A stretch of 46,810 nucleotides of DNA from Victivallaceae bacterium (GCA_021647315.1 JAKIUY010000023.1:1-46810); one strand, 5' to 3'. Numbered from the stretch's first letter, positions 33,728 to 44,211 are shown. The notes: a model not told the origin generated them from the sequence alone. Numbers and translations are program-made.

Positions 33728-33850
33728 AGATTTTCACCTTGCCCTTTACGAGTGTCGCCATGATGCAGCAAAGGACTAGGAAATACCTACACGTAGCGCG
33801 ATAATTTCCTATTAGATTAAAATAAAGCTGTAAATCCAGGAGGGTTTCAA

Positions 33851-35332
33851 ATGAAAAAATTATTAATGATGATAGTTATTCTAATTCTTACGTTGCAAGT
33901 GGTTATTGCGCTTCCAATAAAGCCAACTATCCCACAGTCACCGACGGTTAACCATACAGCAACAAAAACATATTATTATGTCAACAACGAAATTGGCAAT
34001 GACTCCAATGCAGGAAGCAGCAGTAATCCATGGGAAACGCTGCAGCATGCTGTTGATAGCTTATCGCCCGGCTCTATTCTTTCTGTTGTAAAAACAGCAA
34101 CACCTTATAAACAGGTTACTATTAGCTGCTCTGGAACCGCAGACAACTGGATTGAGATAAAAGGTTTGAACGGAGAAAAACCATTGCTTAAATCATGGGG
34201 CGGATTTTATTTTTCAGGCACAGCTTCATATATTTGTTTACAAAGTTTCAGAATTGAACTTACTCATGACAATGAGGGAATAAAAATTTATAACGGTGCT
34301 AATAATTTACTTGTCAGGTGGCTGGAAATCGATGGAATGAATGGCATTGGAGACAAAGGAATACTATTAAATGAATCATATGATATTAGTCCAGGTGTAA
34401 CTGATTGCTATTTTAATAGTATTTCCATTACCGGATTTAAACATCAAGGTTTCTTTTTCTTTAATCCAGTTAAAAATATAACGCTAAATTCTGTAAATGC
34501 CTCCGGTAACGGACTGATAGGCAGCGGCACCTGGGTTGATGGTTTTGGCGGCAGAACAGAGCGTGACAGTACGTATGATTCAGAAAATATCTATTTCTAT
34601 AACTGTATTGCTAAAGACAATACCGGTGATGGGTTTGACATAGGCACAAGTAAAGGTGTAACTGTTTTTGAAAATTGTTCATCACATCATAATGGAGATG
34701 TTCAGGGACAGGGATATAAAACATGGAGCACGGAAACATGGTTTATTAATTGTACTGCACAGGAAAACTACTATTCTGCCGTTTCAGTCAAGCCACTATA
34801 TCTGCCATTGACACAAGTGCATAAAACATATTTATTAAATAATTCCTTTGCGTCAAAAGATGAAAACGGAGTAATAACAGTTAAAAATGAAAGTGGTGGT
34901 CTTACATTATGCGATGGTGAATTATACTTGTATAATAATATATTATCACTAAATCCGAATGAAGTAACTGGCTCTTGGGCCGCAATCGTTCAAATTTGGG
35001 GATATAATGGATCAATCGCTGAATCAGACTTCAACTATTATCATGCAAATTCTCCTGATATGCACGCATTCAGGTATCGAGATGGTAATTTAAATGTAAT
35101 AGATTTTGATAAAATTTCAACTGTTACAACTATAGAACCTAACTCTATATGGAGAACAGTGTTGAATCACAATTTGATTGATCCTTTTGTCAATATGAGA
35201 TGGGATCTGCATATTAAATCAGATTCCCCTGCTATCAATAATGGAACTGATTTAAATGATATTGGGCTTGTTCTTGATATGGATCAAGTAACTAGAACAG
35301 GTATATACGATATCGGAGCCGATCAATATTGA
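33851..35332 (+). CDS. secreted right-handed parallel beta-helix protein
   Basis: A 493-residue protein with a signal peptide (about 1-21) and then YYYVNNEIGNDSNAGSSSNPWETLQHAVDSLSPGSIL, the usual opening of pectate-lyase-like beta-helix proteins. Repeated strands of the N-x-[IVF]-x-x-x-[SN]-x-x-x-N type follow (ITLNSVNASGNG, IYFYNCIAKDNTGDGFDI, VTVFENCSSHHNG). It ends with a DLNDIGLVLDMDQVTRTGIYDIGADQY segment typical of such proteins. It probably binds or cleaves polysaccharide, but no catalytic residues can be assigned with confidence. AGGAGG precedes the ATG. Confidence 0.85.
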   Translation: MKKLLMMIVILILTLQVVIALPIKPTIPQSPTVNHTATKTYYYVNNEIGNDSNAGSSSNPWETLQHAVDSLSPGSILSVVKTATPYKQVTISCSGTADNWIEIKGLNGEKPLLKSWGGFYFSGTASYICLQSFRIELTHDNEGIKIYNGANNLLVRWLEIDGMNGIGDKGILLNESYDISPGVTDCYFNSISITGFKHQGFFFFNPVKNITLNSVNASGNGLIGSGTWVDGFGGRTERDSTYDSENIYFYNCIAKDNTGDGFDIGTSKGVTVFENCSSHHNGDVQGQGYKTWSTETWFINCTAQENYYSAVSVKPLYLPLTQVHKTYLLNNSFASKDENGVITVKNESGGLTLCDGELYLYNNILSLNPNEVTGSWAAIVQIWGYNGSIAESDFNYYHANSPDMHAFRYRDGNLNVIDFDKISTVTTIEPNSIWRTVLNHNLIDPFVNMRWDLHIKSDSPAINNGTDLNDIGLVLDMDQVTRTGIYDIGADQY

Positions 35333-35529
35333 AAACAAAAATGAATATTATCATAACAAAAATTCATAATAAAAACTAGACAAGTATATTAACTTATACG
35401 AAATACGATTTTGAATGCTCCTTTGCTGGGACACAGGGGCTTAGCCTGCATATTTATATAAAAATCCAACGGTGGACACATTTATCACGCGTCAAAGTTG
35501 GGTATACAAAACAAGGAAACATAGAAAAA

Positions 35530-37422
35530 ATGAAAAACATTATAAAAGTACCAATTTTAGTAATTTTAACTCTTTCGCCGCTATTTTTAATCGGCAGTCA
35601 AAGAGCTACAGCTGATAGCATTATAAAAAGAGTAGATTTTAAAAAGGATTTATTAGGTTTAAAGAATAATGCTCGAATCGAAAATGATACGGTGATTCTT
35701 AAGGGGGCACCGGATAAATATTCCAAAGCAACCTTTAAATTAAACCGCAGTCTAGTTGGCAGTGATACCTTTTACCTTATCGGGGATGTAAAGCTCAAAG
35801 ATGCTGAACCGGGCGCACTTAGCTGGTATACCGCTAAACTACAGGTGATTTATAATAATGGCAAAAAAAACATCTATCGGGGGAAAAAATTATATGAAGG
35901 TACTATTGATAAATGGATGCCGTTAAATTTGAAAGTAAAAATACCGGCCAATGTCAAGGCAAAAACGTTTACTGTTGAGGTAGGTATGCAGAATAATATT
36001 GGCACTTTTTACGTTAAAAATATTAGACTCAGTAAAAAGCCATTTAACCAAAATCCGGTATTTACTTTCCCGCTGCCCAAGCAGCTCAATGCTGGAATCT
36101 CGATCAACACTAAACAAAAGAAAAAGTTTAATAATTCATTATTGGGGCTTGGGGCTAATTTTATGGGGGTACGGCCTAATAAATACCAATGGAACAGTCC
36201 TGAAATAATAAAATTAGTAAAAAAGATAAAAGTCCCACTGCTCCGGTTTCCTGGCGGAACAGTGGCAAATTATTATGATTTTCAAAGCGATATGTTTGCT
36301 ATTCCAAGCGATATTAAACAACGGAAATCATACGTTAAAGCTTGGCGTAAAATGCAAAAATCAGGGCGGAAATTTGAATTTGACGCCTACGCTAAACTGG
36401 TGAAAGCGCTTAGTATTAAATCTATTCTTGTTTTTAATGTACGCGACGACAGTATAAAAAGACATCTTGCAAGACTGAACAACAGATTAGCCAGCGGCAT
36501 TGATATTGCGCTTATTGAATTAGGCAATGAAATGTATCTTAAACAAAACCTTGGCGGGTTTACTAAAAATGTGACTGAATATATTAACCGTTGCAATCTA
36601 ATATATAAAGCATTAAAGAAGCAAGCACCACATATCTCTTATGCACCAAATATGGTGAAGGTAACAAATGATAAAGCATGGAATAAGCCGGTTTTGGAAA
36701 AGACCCAAAGAGATGCTATGGTCATGCATCCTTATGTCAGTATCTCTTATAAAAACGAACCAATGGATTGGGTACTGATGCGCTCGCTTCTATTCAGTTA
36801 CAGCAGACTAGGGAAAATGTTAAAAGCATATGATAAAAGCTCTATTAAAGATCCGCTTTATTTAACTGAATGGGGCAATCTGTGTTCACCTATAATAGGA
36901 CGTAGTCACCTTGCAGCCTTAACAACAGGAGATGCCTTTTTAAATATCATAAATTATAGCGAAAAAGGTACCGTTAAAGTCGCTAACTTATGGGTGCTTT
37001 TCGGTGGTTATATGGGGCTATATGATATGGATCAAAGCAATGGTGATATTATAAAAACCGGCGGTATGGCAACCGTTTATGATTTGTTAATCGAAACTTT
37101 TTTAAATTCAGATATATATGCCAGCAAAACAACATCTTATATGCTTGGGCAAGAGCTGCCGGCAATAAATGCACGTGCGACAGTCAATGCGGCAGGTGAA
37201 ATTAAAATATTTGCGATAAATAAAACTCCGATGATTGGCAATTTTTCAATAACCATTGATGGCAATAAATATTCAGAAACCGCCAAGATAAAAACCTATA
37301 CCCGTAAAGATGTTATCAAGCCGGCAACCTTTCCGCTTAACAAAAAATTAGTAACTGAAAAATCTGTCAGTGGTAGGATTGAATTACCACCATATTCGGT
37401 TAATGTTATTACTATTAGATAA
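35530..37422 (+). CDS. secreted glycoside hydrolase, clan GH-A (GH39/51/79-like)
   Basis: A 630-residue protein with a signal peptide (about 1-28), a beta-sandwich domain (about 30-170) resembling a carbohydrate-binding module, and a (beta/alpha)8 barrel (about 185-500). LLRFPGGTVANYYDFQ (238-252) is the hallmark beta-strand of GH51/GH79-type enzymes. The likely acid/base is Glu334 in ELGNEM and the likely nucleophile is Glu447 in LYLTEWGN, a spacing usual for the clan. A C-terminal beta domain follows. The exact family and substrate are unresolved; arabinofuranosidase or glucuronidase activities are possible. The next gene starts 16 bases on. Confidence 0.8.
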   Translation: MKNIIKVPILVILTLSPLFLIGSQRATADSIIKRVDFKKDLLGLKNNARIENDTVILKGAPDKYSKATFKLNRSLVGSDTFYLIGDVKLKDAEPGALSWYTAKLQVIYNNGKKNIYRGKKLYEGTIDKWMPLNLKVKIPANVKAKTFTVEVGMQNNIGTFYVKNIRLSKKPFNQNPVFTFPLPKQLNAGISINTKQKKKFNNSLLGLGANFMGVRPNKYQWNSPEIIKLVKKIKVPLLRFPGGTVANYYDFQSDMFAIPSDIKQRKSYVKAWRKMQKSGRKFEFDAYAKLVKALSIKSILVFNVRDDSIKRHLARLNNRLASGIDIALIELGNEMYLKQNLGGFTKNVTEYINRCNLIYKALKKQAPHISYAPNMVKVTNDKAWNKPVLEKTQRDAMVMHPYVSISYKNEPMDWVLMRSLLFSYSRLGKMLKAYDKSSIKDPLYLTEWGNLCSPIIGRSHLAALTTGDAFLNIINYSEKGTVKVANLWVLFGGYMGLYDMDQSNGDIIKTGGMATVYDLLIETFLNSDIYASKTTSYMLGQELPAINARATVNAAGEIKIFAINKTPMIGNFSITIDGNKYSETAKIKTYTRKDVIKPATFPLNKKLVTEKSVSGRIELPPYSVNVITIR

Positions 37423-37438
37423 ATCAGGATAAAGAATA

Positions 37439-39241
37439 ATGAAGACAGATGAAAAAATATTTAAATCAGCTGAAATAGCTCCAGAGATAATCCAAGCAGG
37501 TGATTCCGATGAATTCATTATCAGGCTTGTAATCGGCAAAGCTTACACCGAACATGATTCCAGAATTATCTTTGACTTCAGTTCAACGCTTGGAACCTCC
37601 TGCCCAACACGACAGGTTAATGAGTCTTCTGGTTATATTGAAACCTATGTGAATAATCCCAGGGTGGAATATAACACCCGAGTTTGGGATCTTGACCATA
37701 AACACTTTGTTGGCAAAGAACACCGGCAGTCCCGAGAAGCCGCACGTATGGTCGTGCTTGATTTATCGTCCGGTCTGAAAGCTGGCGATACCGTTGAGTT
37801 GCACTGGGGTGAAACCACGGGCGGTTTCGGCCCGGGCGCAAAAGTAAGCAGCATTGTTCCACGTCCGGGCTACAGGGCCAGAATTGATGTACGGTATTTT
37901 GCTTCGCAGGACAAAGGCATGCCTGACAATGGCAGAGATTATGAGGGCTATACGCGCCCTGTACCTGACCATATAATCAGGCTTGAATACAAAATTGAGC
38001 CCCGTGAACTGAAGCGATTAAGGCTAATCAGGAAACCAGACCAAGCAATGCTTATTCCATACGACCGATTTTGGAATATTGCCAAAGTTTCCGGAACCGA
38101 TTTTGAAGCGGATGCGCAATGCGAAATAAACAGGCATGGAACGCTCAAGTTCGCAAACAAAAATGTCAACGTAATCTCAAACAAAACACCCCTGACAGCG
38201 AATGCATGCATGAATGAGGTTTATGAGGGGAATAATATCTATTGGGGTGATGTCCATACCCATTCGAGCTATTCTAATGATTGTTTTCAGCGTTCCGCAA
38301 TGGACATGACGCCCGGCGATCTTATGGACTTTGCGCGATTTCGCTCCGGGCTTGATTTTTTTGCGGTAACCGACCATCATCAGCCTTGGGACAAACCGGC
38401 AAATCATATTGGGGAACTGCATTGGGAACAGACGCTTGAAGATATAAAAGCCAAAAGTATCAATAACGAGTTTATTGTTTTCCCCGGTCTTGAATTCCGC
38501 TGTCCACGTGGCGATACCGCAGTTATTTTTAATGGCTTCCCGTCATACGAAGCGATAACTAATGTTAAAATTTCGGACATCCGCAAAGTATGGGAATTAA
38601 TTAAAGACTGTGACCTGATTACCATTCCACATTTTCATAATGGTGGTAGTCTCTCTGATGATGAATGGTATTATCCAACTGACAGTCGCTTTGAACCGGT
38701 TATAGAAATATATTCTGATCATGGCAGTTACGAAAGAGAGCAAGTCTTGGAAAACGGCAGAGCATGGTGCAAGCAATTCAGAAAAGACCGATGTGCAGAG
38801 CATTTTTTAAACGCAGGCTATAAATACGGTTTTGGAGCCAATTCAGACGATCATAAAGGACATGTCGGAGTTAATGGCATTACCGCTATCTATGCCAAAG
38901 AGCTCACCAGAGATGCTATTTTTGCAGCATATCGTCAACGCAATGTTTATGGTACGACTAATGCCAGAATACGCCTGCTCTTTACAGCAAACGACCAACT
39001 GATGGGCAGCTGCATTAAAAATACAGATGCAAAAGAATTCCTTATTGATGTCATCGGCGAAAATTTCCTTAAAAAAGTGGAAATATTCAAAGACGGCAAT
39101 CTTTTCAAAATGTTCGAACCGGAAGGTAAAGCATTCAAAACTGAATTAAAGTTTAATGACTCCGCCATAAGCAACTGGTATGTGAGAGTAACCCAACAAG
39201 ACAATCATATTGCCTGGTCAAGCCCGATTTGGTTTGAATAA
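37439..39241 (+). CDS. PHP-domain (DUF3604-like) protein in glycan cluster
   Basis: A 600-residue protein without signal peptide. Residues 1-240 form a predicted beta-rich region. From about 268 there is a PHP-type metal site: GDVHTHSSYSND (His273, His275), TDHH (312-314), PHFH (398-400), EIYSDHGSYE and ANSDDHKGH (Asp470, Asp471, His472). PHP domains are metal-dependent phosphoesterases or other hydrolases, but DUF3604-type proteins have no established reaction that I can cite. It appears co-transcribed with the clan GH-A gene (16-bp gap, AGGA site) and lies among carbohydrate genes, suggesting a role on a modified sugar (inference). Confidence 0.75.
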   Translation: MKTDEKIFKSAEIAPEIIQAGDSDEFIIRLVIGKAYTEHDSRIIFDFSSTLGTSCPTRQVNESSGYIETYVNNPRVEYNTRVWDLDHKHFVGKEHRQSREAARMVVLDLSSGLKAGDTVELHWGETTGGFGPGAKVSSIVPRPGYRARIDVRYFASQDKGMPDNGRDYEGYTRPVPDHIIRLEYKIEPRELKRLRLIRKPDQAMLIPYDRFWNIAKVSGTDFEADAQCEINRHGTLKFANKNVNVISNKTPLTANACMNEVYEGNNIYWGDVHTHSSYSNDCFQRSAMDMTPGDLMDFARFRSGLDFFAVTDHHQPWDKPANHIGELHWEQTLEDIKAKSINNEFIVFPGLEFRCPRGDTAVIFNGFPSYEAITNVKISDIRKVWELIKDCDLITIPHFHNGGSLSDDEWYYPTDSRFEPVIEIYSDHGSYEREQVLENGRAWCKQFRKDRCAEHFLNAGYKYGFGANSDDHKGHVGVNGITAIYAKELTRDAIFAAYRQRNVYGTTNARIRLLFTANDQLMGSCIKNTDAKEFLIDVIGENFLKKVEIFKDGNLFKMFEPEGKAFKTELKFNDSAISNWYVRVTQQDNHIAWSSPIWFE

Positions 39242-39282
39242 CCAAACCAGACAAACATCTGTTATACCATTACTCATAATAT

Positions 39283-39323
39283 TTCGCCTTTTTTTGAACG
39301 TTTGAGCGAGGCAAAAAGGCGAA
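39283..39323. terminator. stem-loop between the PHP and GH95 genes
   Basis: Perfect 11-base arms TTCGCCTTTTT and AAAAAGGCGAA with a 19-base loop, extended by AT-rich flanks. The intervening 158-bp gap suggests the GH95 gene may have its own promoter. The following ATATTATTTGCAA sequence recurs near 5180. Confidence 0.6.
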
Positions 39324-39399
39324 GTAAAAATATTATTTGCAAACCCGCGTCCGTAGCGACATTATCTGCTTTCAGATGCCACCTGATAAGGATTTATTA

Positions 39400-41568
39400 A
39401 TGAAAGAATTTATAATGGAATTTCCGTTACCACGCCCCCATTGCGGCATGCCATTAGGAAATGGACAATTAGGGATACTGATTTGGGGGCAGAATAAAAT
39501 CTGTCTTACCGTAAACCGTGCCGACTATTGGGATCATCGTTGCAGCGAATCCTACCTCGGACCGCATTACAAAAAATTGGTTGAAGCCTATGACCCTTTT
39601 GACGTTAACCCCATCCGCAGTCAATTTATCCGCAACAAGCTACCGTTCAGCAGTGATTCATTCTGGTGGCTCTCAACCCGCCTGCCTTGCGGCAGATTTG
39701 AATTAAGTTTATGTGACGGCATAAAACCACAAAAAATAGCCCTTGATTATAATTCTGGCACCGTTATAGTTGATTGTGATAATAACAAATCATTAAGCTG
39801 CTGTTTAGATTTTCAACAAGATATATTAATGATTGAAGATGAGCAAAAAATCATTGATAATGTCGAGTTTATTTCCGCCTGGAATTATGTTGGCGATTTA
39901 CTGACAAAAGTTGCTTTTACTGAACCGGAAAAAATCGCGTTGCCTGGTTTATGCGGCGAGGTTCAGAATGTTCCCGAAGATCCTGCATTGGCAGCCGTAT
40001 GCGCACCAAACGATTATGGTTATGCAATAACCTTACAGCGTGGTGAAGACAATGTCCAGGCACTCGCAAATGCTCAAAATATACTAAAAACAGCGGTTTT
40101 CAATTCAATCAATAAACAAAGTTCATACTGGTGGAATAACTACTGGCAGCAGATACCTGAAATATCGGTTCCCGATGAATTTCTGAACAGATTTTATAAA
40201 TTTGCGCTATATAAATTTGCCGGTGCGACTCATCCGCACGGGATAGCCTGCGGGTTACAGGGACCGTGGGTGGAAGAATATCAACAGACACCGTGGAGCG
40301 GAGACTACCATTTCAATGTTAATATTCAACAGATCTATACGCTGGCATTTGCCACAGGAAATTTTGGCCATCTGCTACCATTGTTTGATATGCTCGAATC
40401 CAAACCGTTTCAGAAAACCATGCGAGATAACGCTAAAAATATGTTTGGCATCGATGACGGCTTGTTGCTGACTCACGCAGTTAACGACCGCGGGATGCAA
40501 TGCGGCGGTATTGAGGTTGGCGCAGTACTGGATTTTGCCTGCGGAGGCTGGACCGCTCAACTATACTGGCTCTACTACAAATATACCCAGGACGAAGATT
40601 TTCTAAAAAAACGTGCTTTACCATTTATGAAAGGTGTTATGCGCATATTTGAAGAAACCCTCGAAGAACGTAACGGCAATTTGTCAATTCCACTCAGCAT
40701 TTCAGCTGAATACGGTTGTTCATTCAAAGTAAAAAAAGAGGGACGCTACGTCAAACAAAGCTCCGGTCGTGACCCGTCAAATCAATTAGCCTGCATGCAC
40801 ATGTTAGCTGATTACCTGCTTGAAGCGTCGGATATTATAAAAGAAACCCCTAAGACCATCTGGATGGAAGTAAAAAAACGTCTACCTCATTATAGTTTAA
40901 GTGAAGACCGAGAAAATCCTCATATCGCAATTTGGGCCGGACAGGATCTGGATGTATGTCACCGTCACCATTCTCACCTGGCATCTATCTATCCTTTTGA
41001 TACTTTACCTGATCCGTCGCCTAAACTGCAGAAAATAGTTGATAATTCTATCGATCATTGGATTCTTCGCGGCATGGGGCAATGGAGCGAATGGTGTTAT
41101 CCATGGGCGGCAATCATCCAGGCTCGCATAGGCTTCAAAGAGGCACCGGCAATTCTGTTGAATCTATGGAAAGATATCTTTGTCAACGAGGGACTAGCAA
41201 CCGTTTATCTACCAAGGTTTCAAGGACTCACCGCTCACCGTCGCGCTGATATGTTGAAGCCTCGGGAAACAAATGAAATCATGCAGCTTGACGGCACTAT
41301 GGGGGGCGCTACCGCGATTATTGAAATGTTGGTTCATCAGCAGGGCGATACCATTTATCTATTCAAGGGTATTCCTGACAGTTGGCAAAATGTATCATTC
41401 AAAAACATCTACCTGCCGGGTGCATTTACTATCTCCGCCCAGCGCAAAAATGGTAAACTCGAGTCAGTCAAAATAAAAAGTCTTAAAGGCGGCAGTTTGC
41501 GGCTTAAATTAGACAACCTGGAAACAAAACTTATAAAACTAACCCCACAACAGGAATGGAAACTTTGA
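39400..41568 (+). CDS. GH95-family glycoside hydrolase (alpha-L-fucosidase/galactosidase type)
   Basis: A 722-residue inverting enzyme with an N-terminal beta domain and an (alpha/alpha)6 barrel. PLGNGQLGILIWG matches the family's opening motif. SGDYHFNVNIQQIY carries the Asn-x-Asn pair (Asn306, Asn308) equivalent to the catalytic asparagines of GH95, ISAEYG offers the catalytic Glu (Glu437), and HRHHSHLASIYP (from 521) matches the C-terminal HRHVSHL block. Family activities are alpha-1,2-L-fucosidase and alpha-L-galactosidase. No signal peptide. The frame opens at 39337 (TTG), but the ATG at 39400 has AAGGA and starts the conserved region. It overlaps the next gene by 13 bases. Confidence 0.83.
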   Translation: MKEFIMEFPLPRPHCGMPLGNGQLGILIWGQNKICLTVNRADYWDHRCSESYLGPHYKKLVEAYDPFDVNPIRSQFIRNKLPFSSDSFWWLSTRLPCGRFELSLCDGIKPQKIALDYNSGTVIVDCDNNKSLSCCLDFQQDILMIEDEQKIIDNVEFISAWNYVGDLLTKVAFTEPEKIALPGLCGEVQNVPEDPALAAVCAPNDYGYAITLQRGEDNVQALANAQNILKTAVFNSINKQSSYWWNNYWQQIPEISVPDEFLNRFYKFALYKFAGATHPHGIACGLQGPWVEEYQQTPWSGDYHFNVNIQQIYTLAFATGNFGHLLPLFDMLESKPFQKTMRDNAKNMFGIDDGLLLTHAVNDRGMQCGGIEVGAVLDFACGGWTAQLYWLYYKYTQDEDFLKKRALPFMKGVMRIFEETLEERNGNLSIPLSISAEYGCSFKVKKEGRYVKQSSGRDPSNQLACMHMLADYLLEASDIIKETPKTIWMEVKKRLPHYSLSEDRENPHIAIWAGQDLDVCHRHHSHLASIYPFDTLPDPSPKLQKIVDNSIDHWILRGMGQWSEWCYPWAAIIQARIGFKEAPAILLNLWKDIFVNEGLATVYLPRFQGLTAHRRADMLKPRETNEIMQLDGTMGGATAIIEMLVHQQGDTIYLFKGIPDSWQNVSFKNIYLPGAFTISAQRKNGKLESVKIKSLKGGSLRLKLDNLETKLIKLTPQQEWKL

Positions 41569-43019
41569 ATACAGATTATCGTGAAAAAATAATGGGCTGC
41601 TGGCTGGGAAAAGCTGTCGGCGGCACGCTCGGCCAACCTTATGAAGGAGTGCTTGGACCGCTTAACCTCAATTTTTATAATCCGATACCGGACGATATGA
41701 TTCCAAATGACGACCTTGACCTGCAGGTATTATGGGCCTGCATTCTCGATAAAATGGCCAAGCCGGTGATTGATCGTCAAATTATCGCCAAGGCCTGGCT
41801 GGAACATGTTGATTTCCCGTGGGATGAATATGGTGTAGCTATCAGAAATATGCGTAATGGCATTATGCCGCCGTTTTCCGGTAGCCATGATAACTATTTC
41901 ATTGATGGGCTTGGCGCTGCGATACGCAGTGAACTATGGGCCAATCTTGCACCCGGCAATCCTGAACTGGCAGCAAAATATGCCTATGAAGATGCTTGCA
42001 CCGATCATGCCGGTGACGGTATTTATGCCGAAATGTTCCTCGCGGCAATGGAAAGTCAGGCTTTTATCTCCAATTCGATTGAAGAGTGTATCCAAGTCGG
42101 TTTAAAAGTTATTCCGCCAACTTCCCGTCTACGCAAGGCGCTTGAAGCTACCCTAATCTGGAGTACAGCATCATCTAACTGGCTGGACGTCCGCAATCAA
42201 ATTCTGGCTAGTTACGCCAGTGATAATTTTACTGATGTGATGATGAATCTACCTTTTATTCTGGTCGCATTGATTTTCGGTCAAGGTGATTTTAGTAAAT
42301 CAATCTGTATTGCGGTAAACTGTGGTCGTGACGCGGATTGTACGACCGCCACGGTCGGAGCATTTATGGGCATCATAAATCCTGAATCCATCGAAGAAAA
42401 ATGGTTGAAACCTATCGGCAGAAAATTGGTCACCAACCCGGAAATTACCGGCATTACCCATCCCGACACGCTTGACGGATTTACTGATATGGTAATTTCT
42501 TTAAAAAACCGTCTCAATGAAACCCCACCGCCGGAATCAACAGTAAAATCGTTTAATAATCCGATTAAGTTTCACGCAAAAATAGCATATGCCTACAGCA
42601 AGTACCTTGACAACAACATGCAGTTCTCTACTCCGCCTGAAGCAAAATATAATGATACTATTTCTTTTACAAATTACATGGCGGAACTGCCGACTAGCCT
42701 GATAAAAAATGATCAGGTACTACTGTTGCGTTTTGATTTCAAGCTGGAAGCAGCAAGCGAAATTATGATCATGTTTAATACCCCTGAAAGCTGTTGGATA
42801 TGGGTTGATGATCAATTTATGTTCGCCCGTGAATGCGGCCGTATGGCTCCCTCTTTCCATCGCGCCCCGGTAAACCAGCGCCAGCAAGTCAAGCTGGAAG
42901 CTGGAAGCCACACGATGACTGTCGCTCTGATGGCAACTTCCGGCAATGCAATGTTGCAATGGGTAATGGGTCTAGGTCAAGCCAACAGCAATCAATGGCT
43001 CCTCAACCCGTTTATTTAG
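41556..43019 (+). CDS. ADP-ribosylglycohydrolase-family protein with C-terminal extension
   Basis: A 487-residue protein. The N-terminal part (about 8-310) is the all-helical ADP-ribosylglycohydrolase fold: IMGCWLGKAVGGTLGQPYEG, the metal-site NDDLD (Asp52, Asp53, Asp55) and CGRDADCTTATVGAFMG (Asp259, Asp261). The second motif usually reads GGDTDT; the Arg and Ala changes are noteworthy but both Asp ligands remain. About 150 residues of a beta-rich, carbohydrate-module-like domain follow. Its ATG lies within the GH95 gene end, implying coupled translation. In this setting it may act on a glycosidic substrate rather than on ADP-ribosylated protein (inference). Confidence 0.82.
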   Translation: METLNTDYREKIMGCWLGKAVGGTLGQPYEGVLGPLNLNFYNPIPDDMIPNDDLDLQVLWACILDKMAKPVIDRQIIAKAWLEHVDFPWDEYGVAIRNMRNGIMPPFSGSHDNYFIDGLGAAIRSELWANLAPGNPELAAKYAYEDACTDHAGDGIYAEMFLAAMESQAFISNSIEECIQVGLKVIPPTSRLRKALEATLIWSTASSNWLDVRNQILASYASDNFTDVMMNLPFILVALIFGQGDFSKSICIAVNCGRDADCTTATVGAFMGIINPESIEEKWLKPIGRKLVTNPEITGITHPDTLDGFTDMVISLKNRLNETPPPESTVKSFNNPIKFHAKIAYAYSKYLDNNMQFSTPPEAKYNDTISFTNYMAELPTSLIKNDQVLLLRFDFKLEAASEIMIMFNTPESCWIWVDDQFMFARECGRMAPSFHRAPVNQRQQVKLEAGSHTMTVALMATSGNAMLQWVMGLGQANSNQWLLNPFI

Positions 43020-43162
43020 CACAAAACAAGCGCATATATTGACGCATAGTATATTCTTTATCGCATTTTAAACATTTTCTTTTCATTAGTATTTTCCCAT
43101 TCAAATCCCCTTCTCCTCGCCATTGTACATTGAATATTGAACATTGAATTCCCCGTCTCTCC

Positions 43163-44005
43163 TCACCCCCCTGCCCGCTTTTCCAGTTCATTCAGCAATT
43201 CATCTGGGACATTTAATTCACCATAACCAGTACCAAGTTCAATCTCTGGAATATTTGCGCCATGAAAGTCTGAACCGCCGGAAAGAGCCAAATTGAATTC
43301 GTCAGCCAAATCCTTTACTATACTTTCCTGAGCCGGTGAAAAACTTGAATAATAGGCTTCAACGGCGTCAAGTCCGACTGGAACAAGCACCTTCAATACT
43401 CGACGCATAAAAGAGCGTTCGCCTTTATCACGATATATCGGATGCCCCCAGACGACGCAACCACCGGCCGCATGTACCGCCTCAATCACCTGTTGTGGCT
43501 GGGGTAATTTCCTTGGCACATAACCTCTAGTGCCGCGTTTAAGGCAGGCATCGAATACTGCCTGGCGCGAAGAAAAATCATATTTACGCATCAAGACTCC
43601 GGCAAAATGTGGACGCCCGACAACATCGCCACCAGCTTCAGCCATCACCTCATCATAAGATATTTCATAACCCATGTCACAAACTCGTTGAACGATTATC
43701 AAATTGCGATATTCACGATCACGTCTTATCTGAGCAAGTAAATCAAGCAGCTGGCGGTTTTCTGTATCAACAAACAGCCCCACCATGTGCAGTTCCCGTT
43801 TATTGAATATAGCTGAAATTTCAACACCGGGAATCAGTCTGATATTGTTTCCCGTGGCTCCAGCCATAAATTCTGTAATACCATCCACCGTATCATGATC
43901 GGTCAAAGCAACCGCCTTCAACCCATGTTCAACTGCCAGACCAGCTACTTGGCGCGGGGTAAAGGTTCCATCAGAAGCGGTACTATGAGTGTGCAAATCT
44001 ATCAT
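43163..44005 (-). CDS. PHP-domain phosphoesterase (RNase AM/YciV-TrpH-like)
   Basis: A 280-residue stand-alone PHP protein. Metal-site motifs are in the expected order: DLHTHSTASDG (His5, His7, Asp12), TDHD (35-38), PGVEIS, GRPHFA, GHPIY and GGSDFHG. Characterised relatives degrade 3',5'-bisphosphate nucleosides or the 5' ends of short RNAs; which applies here cannot be read. AAGGA precedes the ATG. The 143-bp space to the ADP-ribosylglycohydrolase gene holds a repetitive ATTGAATATTGAACATTGAA segment and no gene. Confidence 0.9.
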   Translation of the reverse strand: MIDLHTHSTASDGTFTPRQVAGLAVEHGLKAVALTDHDTVDGITEFMAGATGNNIRLIPGVEISAIFNKRELHMVGLFVDTENRQLLDLLAQIRRDREYRNLIIVQRVCDMGYEISYDEVMAEAGGDVVGRPHFAGVLMRKYDFSSRQAVFDACLKRGTRGYVPRKLPQPQQVIEAVHAAGGCVVWGHPIYRDKGERSFMRRVLKVLVPVGLDAVEAYYSSFSPAQESIVKDLADEFNLALSGGSDFHGANIPEIELGTGYGELNVPDELLNELEKRAGG

Positions 44006-44211
44006 CTATCTTTTCCTTTTACTTAGACCGTCAGTCACAAAGTCTTGTCATTTTTGCTACTTTGGTACTAAAACTCTTTTATTAGCTCACTAGCTTTAAG
44101 ATATTCTAGGAATTATAGCTGTTAATTTTGAATTTAAATTTATTTGATGTACTGTATATGTATAAAGTTTCATATACAAGTCAATCATATCAAAGAAATC
44201 AAGGGAAAAAA

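Noticed and set aside
43099..43150. Possible tRNA T-loop (ATTCAAATCCCC)
   Set aside because: No acceptor stem or anticodon arm can be built around it.
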